From Tigriopus japonicus (taxonomy: Eukaryota; Arthropoda; Copepoda; Harpacticoida; Harpacticidae): a DNA stretch of 64,000 nt. Of this stretch, positions 31,110 to 42,830 are shown one piece after another. The translations under genes were made by a program, and so were the position numbers. The stretch spans positions 8,643,339-8,707,338 of the forward strand of contig CM021321.1 of assembly GCA_010645155.1 (NCBI GenBank), given 5' to 3'. Each line of letters opens with the position of its first letter. Positions within the stretch are counted from its first letter, which is position 1. The notes beneath the pieces are model-generated. The model worked only from the letters and a program-made list of their open reading frames with translations. It was not told where the DNA came from and searched no databases.

Positions 31110-32640
31110 ATGAAGGAGCCCGATGAAGAAGAGAGGAGGACTTCATTGATCAAACTAGCCTGGATTCCTTGGGTTTTGGAGGTGCTCTCAAAAGGCAAGT
31201 AAAACCTCTACGATCACTACAACTGATCTCAAGCCTGGGTTAGGACAGAGCCCATGAACGCTCTTGAAAACAAACAGTATCAAATACCTTTCATACCTTC
31301 TCTGAGTACTGTACAGCCCTAACTTCTAGAGCCTTTCCCAATACGAGAGCTCTCTCATTCCTGTGATGTTCCTAATAAAACATCTTTGAACCTGCTCGAC
31401 CTTTTGCAAACCTGCCGAACTCATTGGAGCCCAAATGGGGGAAGCATATTCAAGATGCGGTTGAACAATCGACTTGTACAGAGTTAGCATCGTAATACTA
31501 TCTCTGGACTTGAAAGTGTGATAGATCCAGACACATGTTTGAAATGCCTTCCCCACTTTCAACTGGATATGCTCATCAAACTTTCCATCATCTTGGACGT
31601 CAACTCCCAAATCCCTCATGGACGATACTTGCTCAATATCACAACCTCCATTGTCTTTGAACAGAACATCTAATTTTGACGTCCCATACGTCATTGTGCG
31701 GAATTTCATCCCGTTCAATGCCATAATACTTTAACCAACCCAAGAGTAGACTTTTTCCAAGTCCTCAATTAAACATTTTTAGTCCTGACCATTCCTTCCA
31801 CAAACTAATTTTGTGTCATCAGCCAAGGATTTCGAAAAATAATGGATTGAGGTCGAAGCTTTGTTATGACTAGTCTTGGTCACCCAGGGTGATGATCAAG
31901 TGGGCTTAAAATATGTGCAAATAAGAAATGGTATTTATAGTCTGGATCTTGTTGGTCAAATTTCAACTTTAAAACTTAGCAATAACTAAAACTGCCACTG
32001 ATAACTTGCTTTAAACATATTTCGAGGGATATTTGTATTTCCTCTCCCCTTAATCAAAAGCACTTTTTTCGATCTTCGAGTTCAAGTTTGATCACGCTCA
32101 AAAAAAGGAGGAAGCTGCTCATCTGCTTTCCAACTGTTTCCAACACAACCAAAAACTGTCCTTCTAGGCTGTTGGTAAAATCAGGCTGAATTGGCAGCCG
32201 GCCTTTGTAGCTGTGACCAAGGATAGTCATAACAAAAAGCTGCGACATTTGTCCATATCTAAAGATGTCCTTGCATCAGCATATGAAGAAATACTGGCTT
32301 TTGTTCTGAACTTCTGGAGAGGAGCAACAAAGAAAATAAACAGGAGCGGACCTAAGATTGAACCTTGTGGAACACCTGACTTGATATCATACATGCCACT
32401 AAATGATCCTTCAACCTTGACTATTTGCTTGCCATCACTCATGAAACTACCAATCCAATTCAGGACCTTACCCTGGATCCCAAACTCTTTGAGTTGATCG
32501 AGCAAAAGACCATGATCTACCTCATCAAAGGCCTTGGCAAAGTCAAGATAGACTACATCAACTGACTCGTGACTTTCGAGCCCTTCAATGATTTGCTCAA
32601 TATGATCAACCAATTGGGTTACTGTACTAAAATGAGCTAC
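31110..32640 (-). mobile_element. LINE-A copy, minus strand
   Basis: 32613-32227 encodes the RT core start (VVYLDFAKAFDEVDHGLLLD, SGVPQGSILGPLLFI). 31724-31326 encodes the later RT and thumb (MRDLGVDVQDDGKFDEHIQL, SIVQPHLEYASPIW). The C-terminal part follows down to about 31110. The YADD box lies in a degraded, shifted stretch near 32240, and the intervening 31730-32220 is rearranged. This is the most complete LINE-A copy in the window but it is not functional. Confidence 0.75.
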
Positions 32641-33180
32641 TCAATATCACAACCTCCATTGTTTTTGAGCAGAACATGTGGCTGTATCAATCGCACTTTC
32701 AAGTTCAGAGATAGTGTTGTGATGCTAACTCTGTACAAGGTGATTGCTCAGCCTCATCTAAAATATGCCTTCCCTTTTTAGCTCCAATGAGTTTGCCAAG
32801 TTTGCAATAGATCAAGAAGGCCCAAAGATGTTGTTTCACTAGGAACGTCACAGGAATGAGAGAGAGCTTGTATTGAGAGAGACTCCAGAAGTTAGGGCTG
32901 TACAGTACTCTGAGAAGGTATGAAAGGTATCAGATACTGTATGTCTTAAAGAGCATTCATGGGCTCTGTCCTAACCCAGGCTTTGAGATCAGTTGTAGCA
33001 ATTGTAGAGGTTGTACGTGCGTTCTGAGAGCACCTCCAAATCCCAAAGAATCCAGGCTAGTTCGAACCATGAAGTCCTCCTCTTTTATTAATCTGGCTCC
33101 TTTGTTGTTCAATCTTTTGCCCCTTTATCTTCATCGGGAATATGTAAGAGCTGATCCTCTAACAGCAGTTAAGGCAGAAA
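32641..33180 (+). mobile_element. LINE-A 3' part, inverted against its neighbour
   Basis: After a short minus-strand scrap (32641-32680, shared with 31634-31670) the sequence switches to plus orientation: MLTLYKVIAQPHLKYA region, then the same MREL...CPNPGFEI stretch as 6690-7050. It forms a head-to-head joint with the copy at 31110-32640. A last scrap of the 3' end (CCAACAATAACTCATTGG) appears at 33651-33690, after about 460 bases of other sequence. Confidence 0.65.
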
Positions 33181-33999
33181 ATACTAAATACTAAATAATA
33201 TTCTTAAATACTGTTGCTGAATAACCCCTTGATATGAAAGTTTTATCATAATTTCGAACCAAAATAATTTCATTATTTCAGAATAGATTTGAACGACTTG
33301 ACATGCAATCTGAACCCAACTAGTCTCTTCGTCCTCGGAAATGATATTTAGGATGCTATCGACCAAAGTGGAAAGTGTGGAGGGCTCAACGTGTTTCCGC
33401 ACTTTTTCAGGTGTCTTCCTTTTGCCTAAAATTTTGATGAACGGTTGAGATTCCATGAGCTCTTGAATTATGACGGACAGTAATATTTCCCGCTGTTTTT
33501 AGTTAGAGGTGTTGCAAAACTTCCAAAACTAGTCTCCTTTCTCCAAAACCGAGTAAAAAAGTGTCCACACATTGCCATCATTTTTGGGCTCAAAGTATGA
33601 CTACGACACAACTTTCGTGTCAGGGTATATTCAAGGGTCGTCTAGTTTTGCCAACAATAACTCATTGGTAGACCAAATGTCATAGTAAAGAGGTGGGATC
33701 ATTGCGGATGGATGTGTGAATCGGGTTGATCCTCAGGAGCAATGCCAGAAGGTTCCAACGGTCAACAGATTGCATCTTGACCGTTAAGTGTGATGTTGGA
33801 ATCCAAGACTGATGAGATGAGAATAATGATGATTATGATGTCCCAAATGCATGTTAGGAACGTGAGTGGTTTGCTGGCTAGTCTTGTACTTCGAAGCACA
33901 CAAACCAAGCTAAGAAGACTAGCTAAAAGGATGGACTCAACAAGCACACAAACTATAATAGTATTAGCGCAATAAAGCGTTTACTCTTATTGGTACTAT
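33181..33999. other. Mixed debris, possible LTR at 33787-33985
   Basis: 33184-33456 has a minus-strand open frame of 90 codons (KRKTPEKVRKHVEPSTLSTL, IISEDEETSWVQIACQVVQ) with no recognised domain. 33787-33985 starts TGTGATGTTGG and contains AATAAA near 33971 just before Gypsy-3, so it could be that element's 5' LTR. There is no second copy. Confidence 0.3.
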
Positions 34000-35823
34000 A
34001 TGAGTAGGCACAGGGGCTTCTTGTCTCAAGAGGAAAATACCCTGCATCGTGAGATTGCGTTCAAAATTGATTTGGTCAAAGGCTATTGGCAGATGCCATT
34101 AGCAGAGGAATCTCAGTTGCTCACTACTTTCATTACACCATATGGGAAATTTAAATTCCTGAGAGTGCCCATGGGGTTTGTGTCGACTGGAGACTCGTAT
34201 GCCTATCGGGGAGATGTTGCGATGTCCGGGTTGGATATCCAGAAAGTTGTGGACGATATTGCTTGCGGTGCGACTACTTTACCCGAGTTAGTTCGTTGCG
34301 GTAGGGATATTCTTGAACGATGTTATTCTTTTGGATTAACCGTCAATTCCAAAAAGAGTATTTTGGCAGCAAATACAATCGATTTTGTAGGCTATCTCAT
34401 TTCCCATGGAAATATTGAAGTGGACCTTGCCAAAGTGGAGGCCATTCAAAATTTTCTTGCTCCCACAACATTGACCGATCTTCGATCATTTTTAGGTTTA
34501 GTCAAACAGTTGGGAAAGGTTTTGCCCAATTTGGCTTCATTGACTTCACCGTTCAGAGATCTTCTCAAAACCAAAAATCAATATCAATGGCTGCCGGAAC
34601 ATTCTAAAGTCTTTGATGAAACAAATAAGGCTCTTCTTTCTCCTCCAGTCTTGGATATGTTCGATCCATCGCTGTCTACCATTCTCTTGACTGATGCGTC
34701 GCGAACTGGCTTGGGATTTGCGTTGATTCAGATCAAGGACGAAGTTCCAAAGTTGATCCAATGCGGCTCCAGATATCTGAAAGATTGCAAGACGAGATAT
34801 GCAATGGTGGAATTGGAATCTTTGGCAATTTATTGGTCAGTCAAGAAATGTCATTTGTATTTGGCTGGCATAAATTTTGAAGTGGTCACAGACCATAAGC
34901 CATTGATCCCAATTTTCAATTGACAAACTTTGGGGGAAATTGAGAATCCACGAGTTTTAAACTACAGGACAAGATTTATGAGATATAATTTCCTTGTCGT
35001 TTGGAAGCAAGGAGTTAAACACTCAATTCCGGATGCTCTCTCGCGTAATCCCGTATCAAATCCGGATTTTGACGACGTTCAAGATTCAGACGAATCCAGG
35101 AATTTCCTCCTTGCGTCCATCAAATTGGAATACCCCGATCTAATCTTGGAAGAGATTTCCAAATTCGCCAAAGAGGATTCTTCTTATTCCAAACTCAAAT
35201 TGGCTATTCTTGATGGCTCAGTCTTGTCCATTAAAGATAGTTATGTGGCCTTGTTTAAGAAGGTTGCACCCGAACTCTCTGTGGAAGATGATCTAATCAT
35301 AAGAGGGAAGCAAATCGTTGTTCCTCCAACGGCAATCAAATTTATCTTGAAGAGATTGCATGCAAGTCATCAAGGAGTGGAAAAAACGAAAAGGAGAGCG
35401 CGACAAACGGTATACTGGCCGGGATATTCGTCAGATATCGCCAATACTGTCGCCGCTTGCTCCCAAGGTATCTATTTTCGTTCTTCTCACCAACCCGAAC
35501 CCTTGACCCAAGATTCCCTTCCAAATCGACCCTTTCAAGTGGTGACTGCTGATTTATTTACGTATGGCAAATCGGAATATCTGGTTTACTCGGATCGTTT
35601 GTCCGGATACCCATTGGTTATCAAGCATTCCAATTCACCAAGTTCTTCATCATTGGTTAAAGATTTTTGCCGATTTTCTCTGAATTTGGCGTTCCGAATG
35701 TTCTTAGAACGGACAATGGACCTCAATTTTCATCTTCCGTTTTCACTCAATATCTTCTACGATGGGGAGTCACCATATTACCCCCAAAGTAATGGGCATG
35801 CGGAGGTCATGGTGAAAACGGTC
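34000..35823 (+). pseudogene. pol: Gypsy-3 pol: RT, RNase H, integrase
   Basis: Plus-strand Gypsy polyprotein in two long frames (34000-34923 and 34930-35823) separated by a stop at 34921. The RT starts within its core (FKIDLVKGYWQMPLAEESQL, FLRVPMGF), has VVDDIACG as the catalytic box, then TDLRSFLGLVKQLGKVLPNL. RNase H has LLTDASRTGLGFALIQ and VTDHKPL. Integrase has YPDLILEEISKFAKED as linker, VVTADLFTYG with the first Asp, RTMDLNFH where GPQF is expected, and YYPQSNGHAEVMVK with the Glu. It is cut at 35823 by the LTR of Gypsy-4. The RT N-terminus, protease and gag are absent. About half the pol is intact enough to align with Gypsy-1a. Confidence 0.85.
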
Positions 35824-35900
35824 TGTTGTGTCAAGTGTTTGTGTTCAACTGAGCTTTATTTCAGGCTACGTCAGAGTCAGAGGAATAGAGGAATGGAACA
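35824..35900 (-). repeat. 3' LTR of Gypsy-4, 77 bp
   Basis: On the minus strand it follows a GGGGGAGG polypurine tract (rc of 35901-35908), begins TGTTCCATTCC, contains AATAAA and ends ACTTGACACAACA, so it has TG...CA ends. It interrupts the Gypsy-3 integrase precisely. No 5' partner is visible because Gypsy-4 is truncated at 39440. Confidence 0.6.
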
Positions 35901-35952
35901 CCTCCCCCGAGATGTTTGTACAAATACACAAATTTGAGGTTGTTAAGAGAAG

Positions 35953-36261
35953 TTATGTCAAACTGTGTAACATGAAACTGGTATAGTTGTCCAAGGATGG
36001 TCGTGCTTGGCGCCCATTGAAGGCTGTTAAGATGCGTGTTCTTTCTTGTTGTCGTTTGTGCATCCTGTACCAATAATGAATGGCCAGGAACACGAGGTGT
36101 GTTGAGAATAAAAGGAAGAGCCCGAAACCAAGTGAAGTAACGTGCAGTTCCAGAATATGGAATCCAGAAGAACTGAACTTGTATGGGTGGTTTACCAATG
36201 TGTTTTCGGTTTTATCCCCTTTGGTAGATTCGTATCTTGAAGAGTGGGATCCCATGTTCAC
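35953..36261 (-). CDS. Small ORF with one membrane segment, downstream of Gypsy-4 pol
   Basis: Lies between the end of Gypsy-4 pol (stop near 36264) and the polypurine tract. Its 102 codons include a hydrophobic segment of about 23 residues (SLGFGLFLLFSTHLVFLAIH) followed by a basic, Arg/Lys/Gln-rich stretch. Its place and the single membrane segment recall the third ORF found in some Gypsy elements, but nothing more than that can be seen. It may be chance. Confidence 0.3.
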   Translation of the reverse strand: MNMGSHSSRYESTKGDKTENTLVNHPYKFSSSGFHILELHVTSLGFGLFLLFSTHLVFLAIHYWYRMHKRQQERTRILTAFNGRQARPSLDNYTSFMLHSLT

Positions 36262-39200
36262 TTGAATCTGAGACGTTTATCTTGGAGGTGAATGGATCTT
36301 CTGGGTACACTTGAGGAAAGAATTGGACTGGCCTCTGAACTTTGCGAAATTTCAGGAAGGCAGTCTGATGACAAGGGACAGGAACTTTAAACGAATAAAC
36401 GTATTCGTCTTTTTTCGTCTTTATTCGTCGTTTTTAACCTTATTCGTCGCAACAAATTTATTCGTCTAATTTGGATTTTATTCGTCTTTTTTCGTCTAAT
36501 CCGGCAATTTTTCTCAATTTTTTTCGTCTGATTGTGAAAAATGGAAAATTTTCTTGGATTTTAAGTTTTTTTTCTCAAATTTTAAATTAAATAGACACTT
36601 TCAAAAAAGTTCAACGCCAAAACTTGGGCCAAAGTAATAGTTTGATTGTCAGTTGCGTTTTTGCTCGAACAAAATATGATCCACACTTAAATTTTAGGGT
36701 TTTGTAGGGTTTCCTGACAGACACAGAACGAAAAGGCACTATTGGATTGAAAAAAGCTATCCGATTATGCGAACAATTAAGTGTCAGCAAATTTGCCATA
36801 AAATATTGCTCAACTGAAAACGTTGAAAAAAGGGCGGTTTTGAACTCTTTTTGAACAGGTTTTTTTAAATTAATATTTATCACTGACCATTTCTTGCTCA
36901 TTTGGCACTTTTCCTTCCTTTCTTTTGTATATTAGGTCATATGTTTTGTGTTTGGAGATCCATGCTTTGAAGCATACTTCATCAATTGACTTCCATCCTT
37001 TCTGCGTCTTTTTAACGTCTTCAGGCTTCTAAAATGACGCCATACGTATGAATGTCAGCTTTTACGTATTAGATGTTTAACCCAAAATTTGGTAAGAAAT
37101 GCTGTAGAAGGCTTAAAATACGCTTGAAGTCAATAATGAAAGTATGCTTGCAGCATGCCTTGGTGCAAACAAAACATATGAGCTATTTTGTCGTTTTACA
37201 CAGAGCTTTATGGGCAGCAGTTTAAGGCTCTTTGTAACCTCTTTACAGACAATTCGTTGGTTTTTTTTTACCGCGAAAGACAGTTTTTTCGTTAAATGAA
37301 GCCATTTATTCGTCTTTTTCGTTTCATTGGGCAATTTTATTCGTCTTTTTTCATTTAATCGGGGAATTTTATTCGTCTTTTTTCGTCTAATCGGTCAATT
37401 TTATTCGTCTTTTTTCATCTAATTTGACAGTTTTATTCGTCTAAACTTCCTGTCTCTACTGATGACCTTTCCTTTTTAGCCATGTTCATGTCATCAAAAC
37501 GAAGTCGAATGTATCGTCTGTTTCTACGTATAGTTTTGCCCTCAACTTCAATGATATAGGAACGTCCGTATTTTTCCTTTGAAATGATCTTCCCTTTTAA
37601 AGTCCATTGTTTGGTTTTAGGTCTTAAATCCAAACATTGTCGTTTGGAGTTAAAGGAGAGAGGGGGTGAGCTCTTGAATTAAATCTTAATTGAGTGGATT
37701 GTTTGGAAGAAGCTCTGGTATCCTTTGCTTCCAAATTTGGGGTGGCTTGTACACTAAGCCTTGGTAGAATGCCTCGCAAAGTGCGATTAAAGAAAAGCTG
37801 ATTAGGCGAGAAGCCGTCTTCTCTTGGCATAGCTCTGAACTCTTGGAGAGCCAGTTCGTTGTCTTGGCCCGTGATATGGCATTTTTGAAGGAGTCACCTC
37901 ATGCTCTTCACGGTACTTTCGGCAAGTCCGTTTGAAGATGGGAAGCATGGCGACGAAATTTCATGTGTGATGAAATGATCTTGGCAGAATGTTTTGAAGG
38001 TGTCTCTGAATTGGGGTCAATTGTCGCTTTTGATCACTTTAGGAAATCCAAATAGTTGAAACCATTGATGTATTTGCTTGGTTACATTTGAAGTGGCCGT
38101 CCTATTCAGATGAGCGAGGAACGGAAATCCAGAGAAGGCGTCCACCATTGCCAAAAATGTTTTTCCTCCGAATTCGAAAAGGTCAAGACATACGAGATCC
38201 ATGGGTTTGTCTGCATTTGTTTGTAGCAGTGGTTCCCTAGGAAGGCTTGGGCGGAAACGTTGGCAAGCATCACAACGATCAATTAAGTTTTTGATTTCGT
38301 TATTCATTCCCGGCCAGAAGTCAGGCTGTTGTGCAGCTTTTCAAGTCTTTGTGATTCCTTGATGAGGAATATGAAGCTTTTTCAGAATGTCCGATCGTGC
38401 TGAATAAGGCACAATGATTCTGCCCTCCCATAAGATAAGAGTCTCTTCTTCATCGTCGAAAAGAGCGAGTTCGTCCCATATGTGAGTGAGGGGTTTTGCT
38501 GGATGAGATGGAGGAAGACTTTGTGCTTTGGTGCCTGTTCGTAACTCATTCACTATTTGCATGTAATCCTCGTCGATGGCGTCGAAGAGAGCTTGCAGAG
38601 AGGAGTTGTCAGAAATCTTCTTGCAATTTTCGTCCATTGAGGTAGCCTCTTGAATATGTTCATCGAAAATGGGAACTCTTGAGAGTGCGTCTGCGATGAC
38701 GTGATCCTTGCCTGCATGCCAAGGCATTGTAATGTTGAAAGTAGATAGGTACTCCCTATGCTTCACTAATCGAGGGTTTGAAATATCAGAGATGTGTTTT
38801 TTGAAAACTTCGATTCGGCTTTTATGGTCTGTGAAGACATGGAAATGATCTATTCCTCGAAGGTAGAATTCACATTTTTCGACCGCTTTCATTATTGTCA
38901 AGCAATCTAGCTCAATTACTGCATAATTGTGCTCGGCTGGAGTGAGTGAAATAGATCCACACTTGATGATTCTTGGATTGTTGTTCTCGCCTCTTTGGAG
39001 TAACATGAATCCAAGTCCCGATCTTGAAGCGTCAGTAAAAAGCTCTGTTTTCAAGTCAGGATCGAAGGGTCGGACAAGAAGATCTGAAGTTAGAATATTC
39101 TTTGCTCTTTTGAATTCTTCATCATGATCGGGTAACCAGCGATAAGGTACATCCTTCTTCAGGAGTTGACGCATGTTTGCTGTGACTTGTGACAAATCTG

Positions 39201-39440
39201 GGATGAAAAAAACCAGTTGGTTAGCCAACCCTAGGAATGATCTTAATGCCGAAATATCTTTCTGGATGGGTTTGATGCCGTCCTTGCCAACAATGTAACC
39301 TGCGAATTTGAGGTGTGTCCCGATTTGTAACTTCTTCTTGGAAAACGTGAGTCCTATTTCGCGGCATTTCTTGAGAACGGTTTGCAATCTGAGTAGTACA
39401 TGCTGTAAGTCTGTTCCCCAAATCAACGTATCATCTACGA
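36262..39440 (-). pseudogene. pol: Gypsy-4 pol: RT end, RNase H, integrase
   Basis: Minus strand. Starts at 39440 inside the RT catalytic box (VDDTLIWG). 39426-38341 is a 361-codon frame with RT thumb (ISALRSFLGLANQLVFFIPD), RNase H (LFTDASRSGLGFMLLQ, HVFTDHKSRIEVF with Ser instead of Pro) and HVIADALSRVPIF. After frame changes, 38307-38017 has the integrase zinc region end (CDACQRFRPSLP) and MDLVCLDLFEFGGKTFLAMVD. 37830-37433 has the C-terminal GFSPNQLFFNRTLRG and RRNRRYIRLRF. A hAT-like element (36373-37458) is inserted near the C-terminus. The frame continues beyond it to a stop near 36264. Confidence 0.85.
36373..37458. mobile_element. hAT-like non-autonomous element with TTATTCGTCT repeats
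   Basis: Perfect 8-bp duplication CTGATGAC at 36365-36372 and 37459-37466. Tips are AAGGGACAGGAACTTTA and, inverted, TAGAGACAGGAAGTTTA. Both subterminal zones are degenerate tandem runs of TTTTATTCGTCTTTTTTCG-type units (36390-36540 and 37305-37445). The interior has no recognisable coding region. Confidence 0.88.
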
Positions 39441-39529
39441 TTTTTTTCTGCCCAAGGGTATTCCGCCACGATGGCGTCCGAACGGGTGTCGGAAAGATTG
39501 TATGCAGAACTCAAGTGTATACGAGTATA

Positions 39530-41124
39530 CAGTCTATCAGAAAAGTTTGCATAACGTCGAGCGTCAGCTCGTTTTTTAAGCCTGGCCTTGGAAGGACAAG
39601 GCCGAAAAGGTTGAAATTTGGTCAGAATGACCAACATGGACCAACATACCACGCAAATATCCAAAAACCCAGATGCAATCAAATAATCAAAACTTTTTTT
39701 ACCAAAGACTGAAAAAGGGGCGGCGCAAAAGTTTGCATAACACTTTTGAGCAAGTCGAGGAAAGTGTGAGATTTTTCGAGAAACACCTGTAATTTTCTAT
39801 TGTTTTCAAGAGATTGATGATGAAAAAAGTCTGGATGATTCTAAAGGTTATAAAAAAGGCGAAAATCTCCATGTAACCTCTCTGTTTTGAAGCAATTATG
39901 GGTGCAGCAAAAGAGTTAGCCTTGGAGACCAAGGCCACGATCATTGACCTCCACAAGAAAGGCCAGGGATACAGGAAGATATCCAAGACCTTAAGTATTC
40001 CCGTCCCGACCATCCAAGGAGTGGTCCGACGTTTCCAGCAGCGAGGACATGTTGGCAATGCTGACCGGCCTGGACGACCTCGTAAGCTTCCGGCAAGATC
40101 CGTCAGAAAAGTGGTGCAAAAGGTGGAGCAGTACCCTCGTACAACCTTGGGTGAGATCCAGGATGACCTTGCCAATGAGGGTCTCAAGGTTTCAAAGGAT
40201 ACCATATCGAGGACCATCAGGACTGCTGGACTTCAGGCAAGGCGGCCAAGGCGCACCCCTTTTTTGAAGCCAAGACACGCCAAAACGCGGTTGAAGTACT
40301 GGACAAGGACGAGAGCTTCTGGCAATCCATCTTGTGGTCGGATGAGACGAAAATTGAGCTCTTCAGTCACAACCACGTCCAAACTGTCTATCGCCGTCCT
40401 GGACAGGCTTACCTCCCGAAGAACACCCTTCCCACAGTCAAGCACGGGGGTGGTTCCATTATGCTCTGGGGAGCATTCAGTGCCCGTGGTCCAGGGAACA
40501 TCGTGAGGATCAAGGGGATCATGAAGAAGGAGGACTACTGCAAGATCCTTCAAGAAAACCTGCAGCAGTTGGCGGAGAAGTTGGAGTTGGGTCCGGATTT
40601 CTTGTTCCAGCATGACAATGATCCAAAGCACACGAGTCGAATGGTCAAGCAATGGCTCACAGACAATGGCATTCAGGTGCTGGACTGGCCAGCGATGAAT
40701 CCAGACCTGAATCCTATTGAGAATCTGTGGCAAGAGCTCAAGAGGAGAATCAGGATGAGGAAGCCCAAGAATCTGACCGAGTTGGAGTCCGTGGCCATTG
40801 AAGAGTGGCATAATATCCCCCCTGAGACTTGTAACAATCTTGTTAAGAGTTACAAAAAGCGACTATTAGCTATTTTGAAGGCTAAGGGTTTTCAATAAAT
40901 TATTGATTCAATGTTATGCAAACTTTTGCGCCGCCCCTTTTTCAGTCTTTGGTAAAAAAAGTTTTGATTATTTGATTGCATCTGGGTTTTTGGATATTTG
41001 CGTGGTATGTTGGTCCATGTTGGTCATTCTGACCAAATTTCAACCTTTTCGGCCTTGTCCTTCCAAGGCCAGGCTTAAAAAACGAGCTGACGCTCGACGT
41101 TATGCAAACTTTTCTGATAGACTG
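39530..41124 (+). mobile_element. Tc1-type transposon with 212-bp IR/DR ends, 1595 bp
   Basis: Flanked by TA at 39528-39529 and 41125-41126. Left repeat 39530-39741 and right repeat 40913-41124 are 212 bp each and near-identical when inverted. Each repeat holds two copies of the word AAAAGTTTGCATAAC (or its complement), at its outer and inner end, the IR/DR layout known from Sleeping Beauty-like elements. It inserted beside the truncated Gypsy-4. Confidence 0.93.
39898..40898 (+). pseudogene. Tc1-type DD34E transposase, one frameshift
   Basis: Cut-and-paste transposase. ATG at 39898 (MGAAKELALETK). Residues 1-110 hold the paired helix-turn-helix DNA-binding region (IIDLHKKGQGYRKISKTL, then a GRPRKLPARS linker). 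A frameshift near 40300 shifts to the frame running 40332-40898, with WSDETKIELF (first Asp), FLFQHDNDPKHTSRM (second Asp) and NPIENLWQELKRR (Glu). There are 34 residues between the last two, i.e. DD34E. The total of about 330 codons fits a full-length Tc1 protein. Apart from the frameshift no other stop is visible, so the copy is young or the shift may even be a sequence error. TAA at 40896-40898. Confidence 0.9.
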
Positions 41125-41126
41125 TA

Positions 41127-42830
41127 AGTGTAATTCGGATGATTGGATGAGGGTGATGTGAACGGTGCAAGGAGTATTGTGGATTTTAGCGAAAGCTTCA
41201 AAATTTACCATTAGATGGCGCCAAAACAGGGGCAAAGTCATGGGAGAATAGAGCGTATATATTTTTTAACTTGATGTGAACCTTAGTGGTTGAGACTTAA
41301 ATACCATTTTTCATCATATTTTCGTCCTACTCGACCTTGGGAACAATGTCTATAAGAAAGAATATCGCCAATTCATACTGTTTGATCCTAAATTAAGGCC
41401 AAAGATTGCATCAAAATGTGAAAGACTAGTTTCTGCCGCTAGATGTCATTGAATGTCATTTCATAGGTACGTACGTGGAATTGCTGTTCAAGACGTTCGG
41501 CTTCCTCTGGACAGGCCTCAATATTTTTCCATTGAAAGCCAAATTTTCTTTCTTTGCAAAGCTAGTTGAAAACAAATTGATAGTTTTTCGTAGGGTTTCT
41601 GAGCGAAAAAAGCTCAAAATTATTTATTAAGTATATGAATAATAGAAATACTCTCCATGTTGGCAGACTTGTTTAAGAGAAAAAGTCTCGTTAAATTTTC
41701 AGTTTCCCTGCACATAATCGTTTGTGCAGGGCTGGCATCAAGAGTACTGATGGGGTCAATCATAGATTGGATTGGGAAAATTGATAATTGAACCAATTTT
41801 AGCCCTGATTGGAGAGATTGGTGATTGGATTGAGATTTTCAACCTGGTCCTTCAACAAACAGCATTGCCAAAATGACGAGAGAAATTGTAACGACACAAA
41901 TGTGCCAATAATTAAAAGGATGAACCTAGAAACCATTCAGTGGATGTCCTACATGTTTGACTCTTGCCATATACACTGCCCAATTCCCATCAACGATGTA
42001 TTTCTGTAAGTTTTAAATGATGACTGTTATTGTTTGGTCCTGTTTAGTATTTTTTGGCAAGCCCTTCCGGCATGTAAATCCTCTCATCATTAGTGATGCT
42101 GAAAACAATTGATCTGTGGCCAGATTTTCAAAAATAGGGCACATTGTCATAAAGAATTCTTCAAAAATATATACCACAGACATATTCAATCCAATACAAT
42201 CAAAGTTATGTATAAGAATATTCCATGTATTTGATGTTGTGATCTCTTGAGGACGGGAAAAAGTTGAACAAATGAAAAAAAAATCAAAACTTGTTTGCAG
42301 TCTGCAAAAGCAAAAATTGATAAAAATAAATTCTAGAAAATGCGAAAATAAATTCAGATTTAGTTGTAAAGCCAACAAATTTTTCTTTGAGCCAAAACTG
42401 CCAAAAATGAAAAAAGCTCCTGCCCAGGATAATTATATTAAACATTGCCTTTCATGGAATTGGCAGAATTTTGATCACAGTTTTGAAACAATAGTGAGAC
42501 TGGCTTGGCCTCCCTGATGTGATGCCAACACAGACTCATCTAGCTTTAGATGTGACCATGACAAAGAAGACATGAAATTTTATCATATCGAGACAAGACA
42601 TTTAGCCAATGAAATTCAATTTAGGTTAGAGCCCCTTATAGACAATTTGATAACTCGTTCATGTTTCACCAATAATGACTTGAAAAGACTTGAACATTTC
42701 TAAGTTCATCATTGGAATATCGAGGAAAACAATTTCACAATGTACCACCCAGTCACACTGTGAAAAACCTTTGAAGAAGGAAGAAAGAAGTATTGTTCTC
42801 GATGTGCTCGTGGAGAACCACCCTTATCAC
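41127..42830. other. No gene recognised
   Basis: AT-rich stretch. 41760-41860 has repeated GATTGG words that recur near 44590-44680 in another arrangement. The minus-strand open frame 42378-42013 has no recognised domain. Confidence 0.35.

Noticed and set aside
36005..36025. TGGCGCCCATTGAAGG on the plus strand, looking like a retroelement primer-binding site
   Set aside because: The neighbouring LTR (35824-35900), polypurine tract and pol of Gypsy-4 all read on the minus strand, so a plus-strand primer site there makes no sense. I take it as chance.
36385..37445. A CRISPR-like or satellite array from the TTATTCGTCT repeats
   Set aside because: Units are degenerate and variable in spacing, and sit symmetrically inside an element with an 8-bp target duplication. 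This is transposon structure in an animal genome.
39699..40811. Minus-strand frames of 172 and 192 codons
   Set aside because: Antisense of the Tc1 transposase and its inverted repeat.
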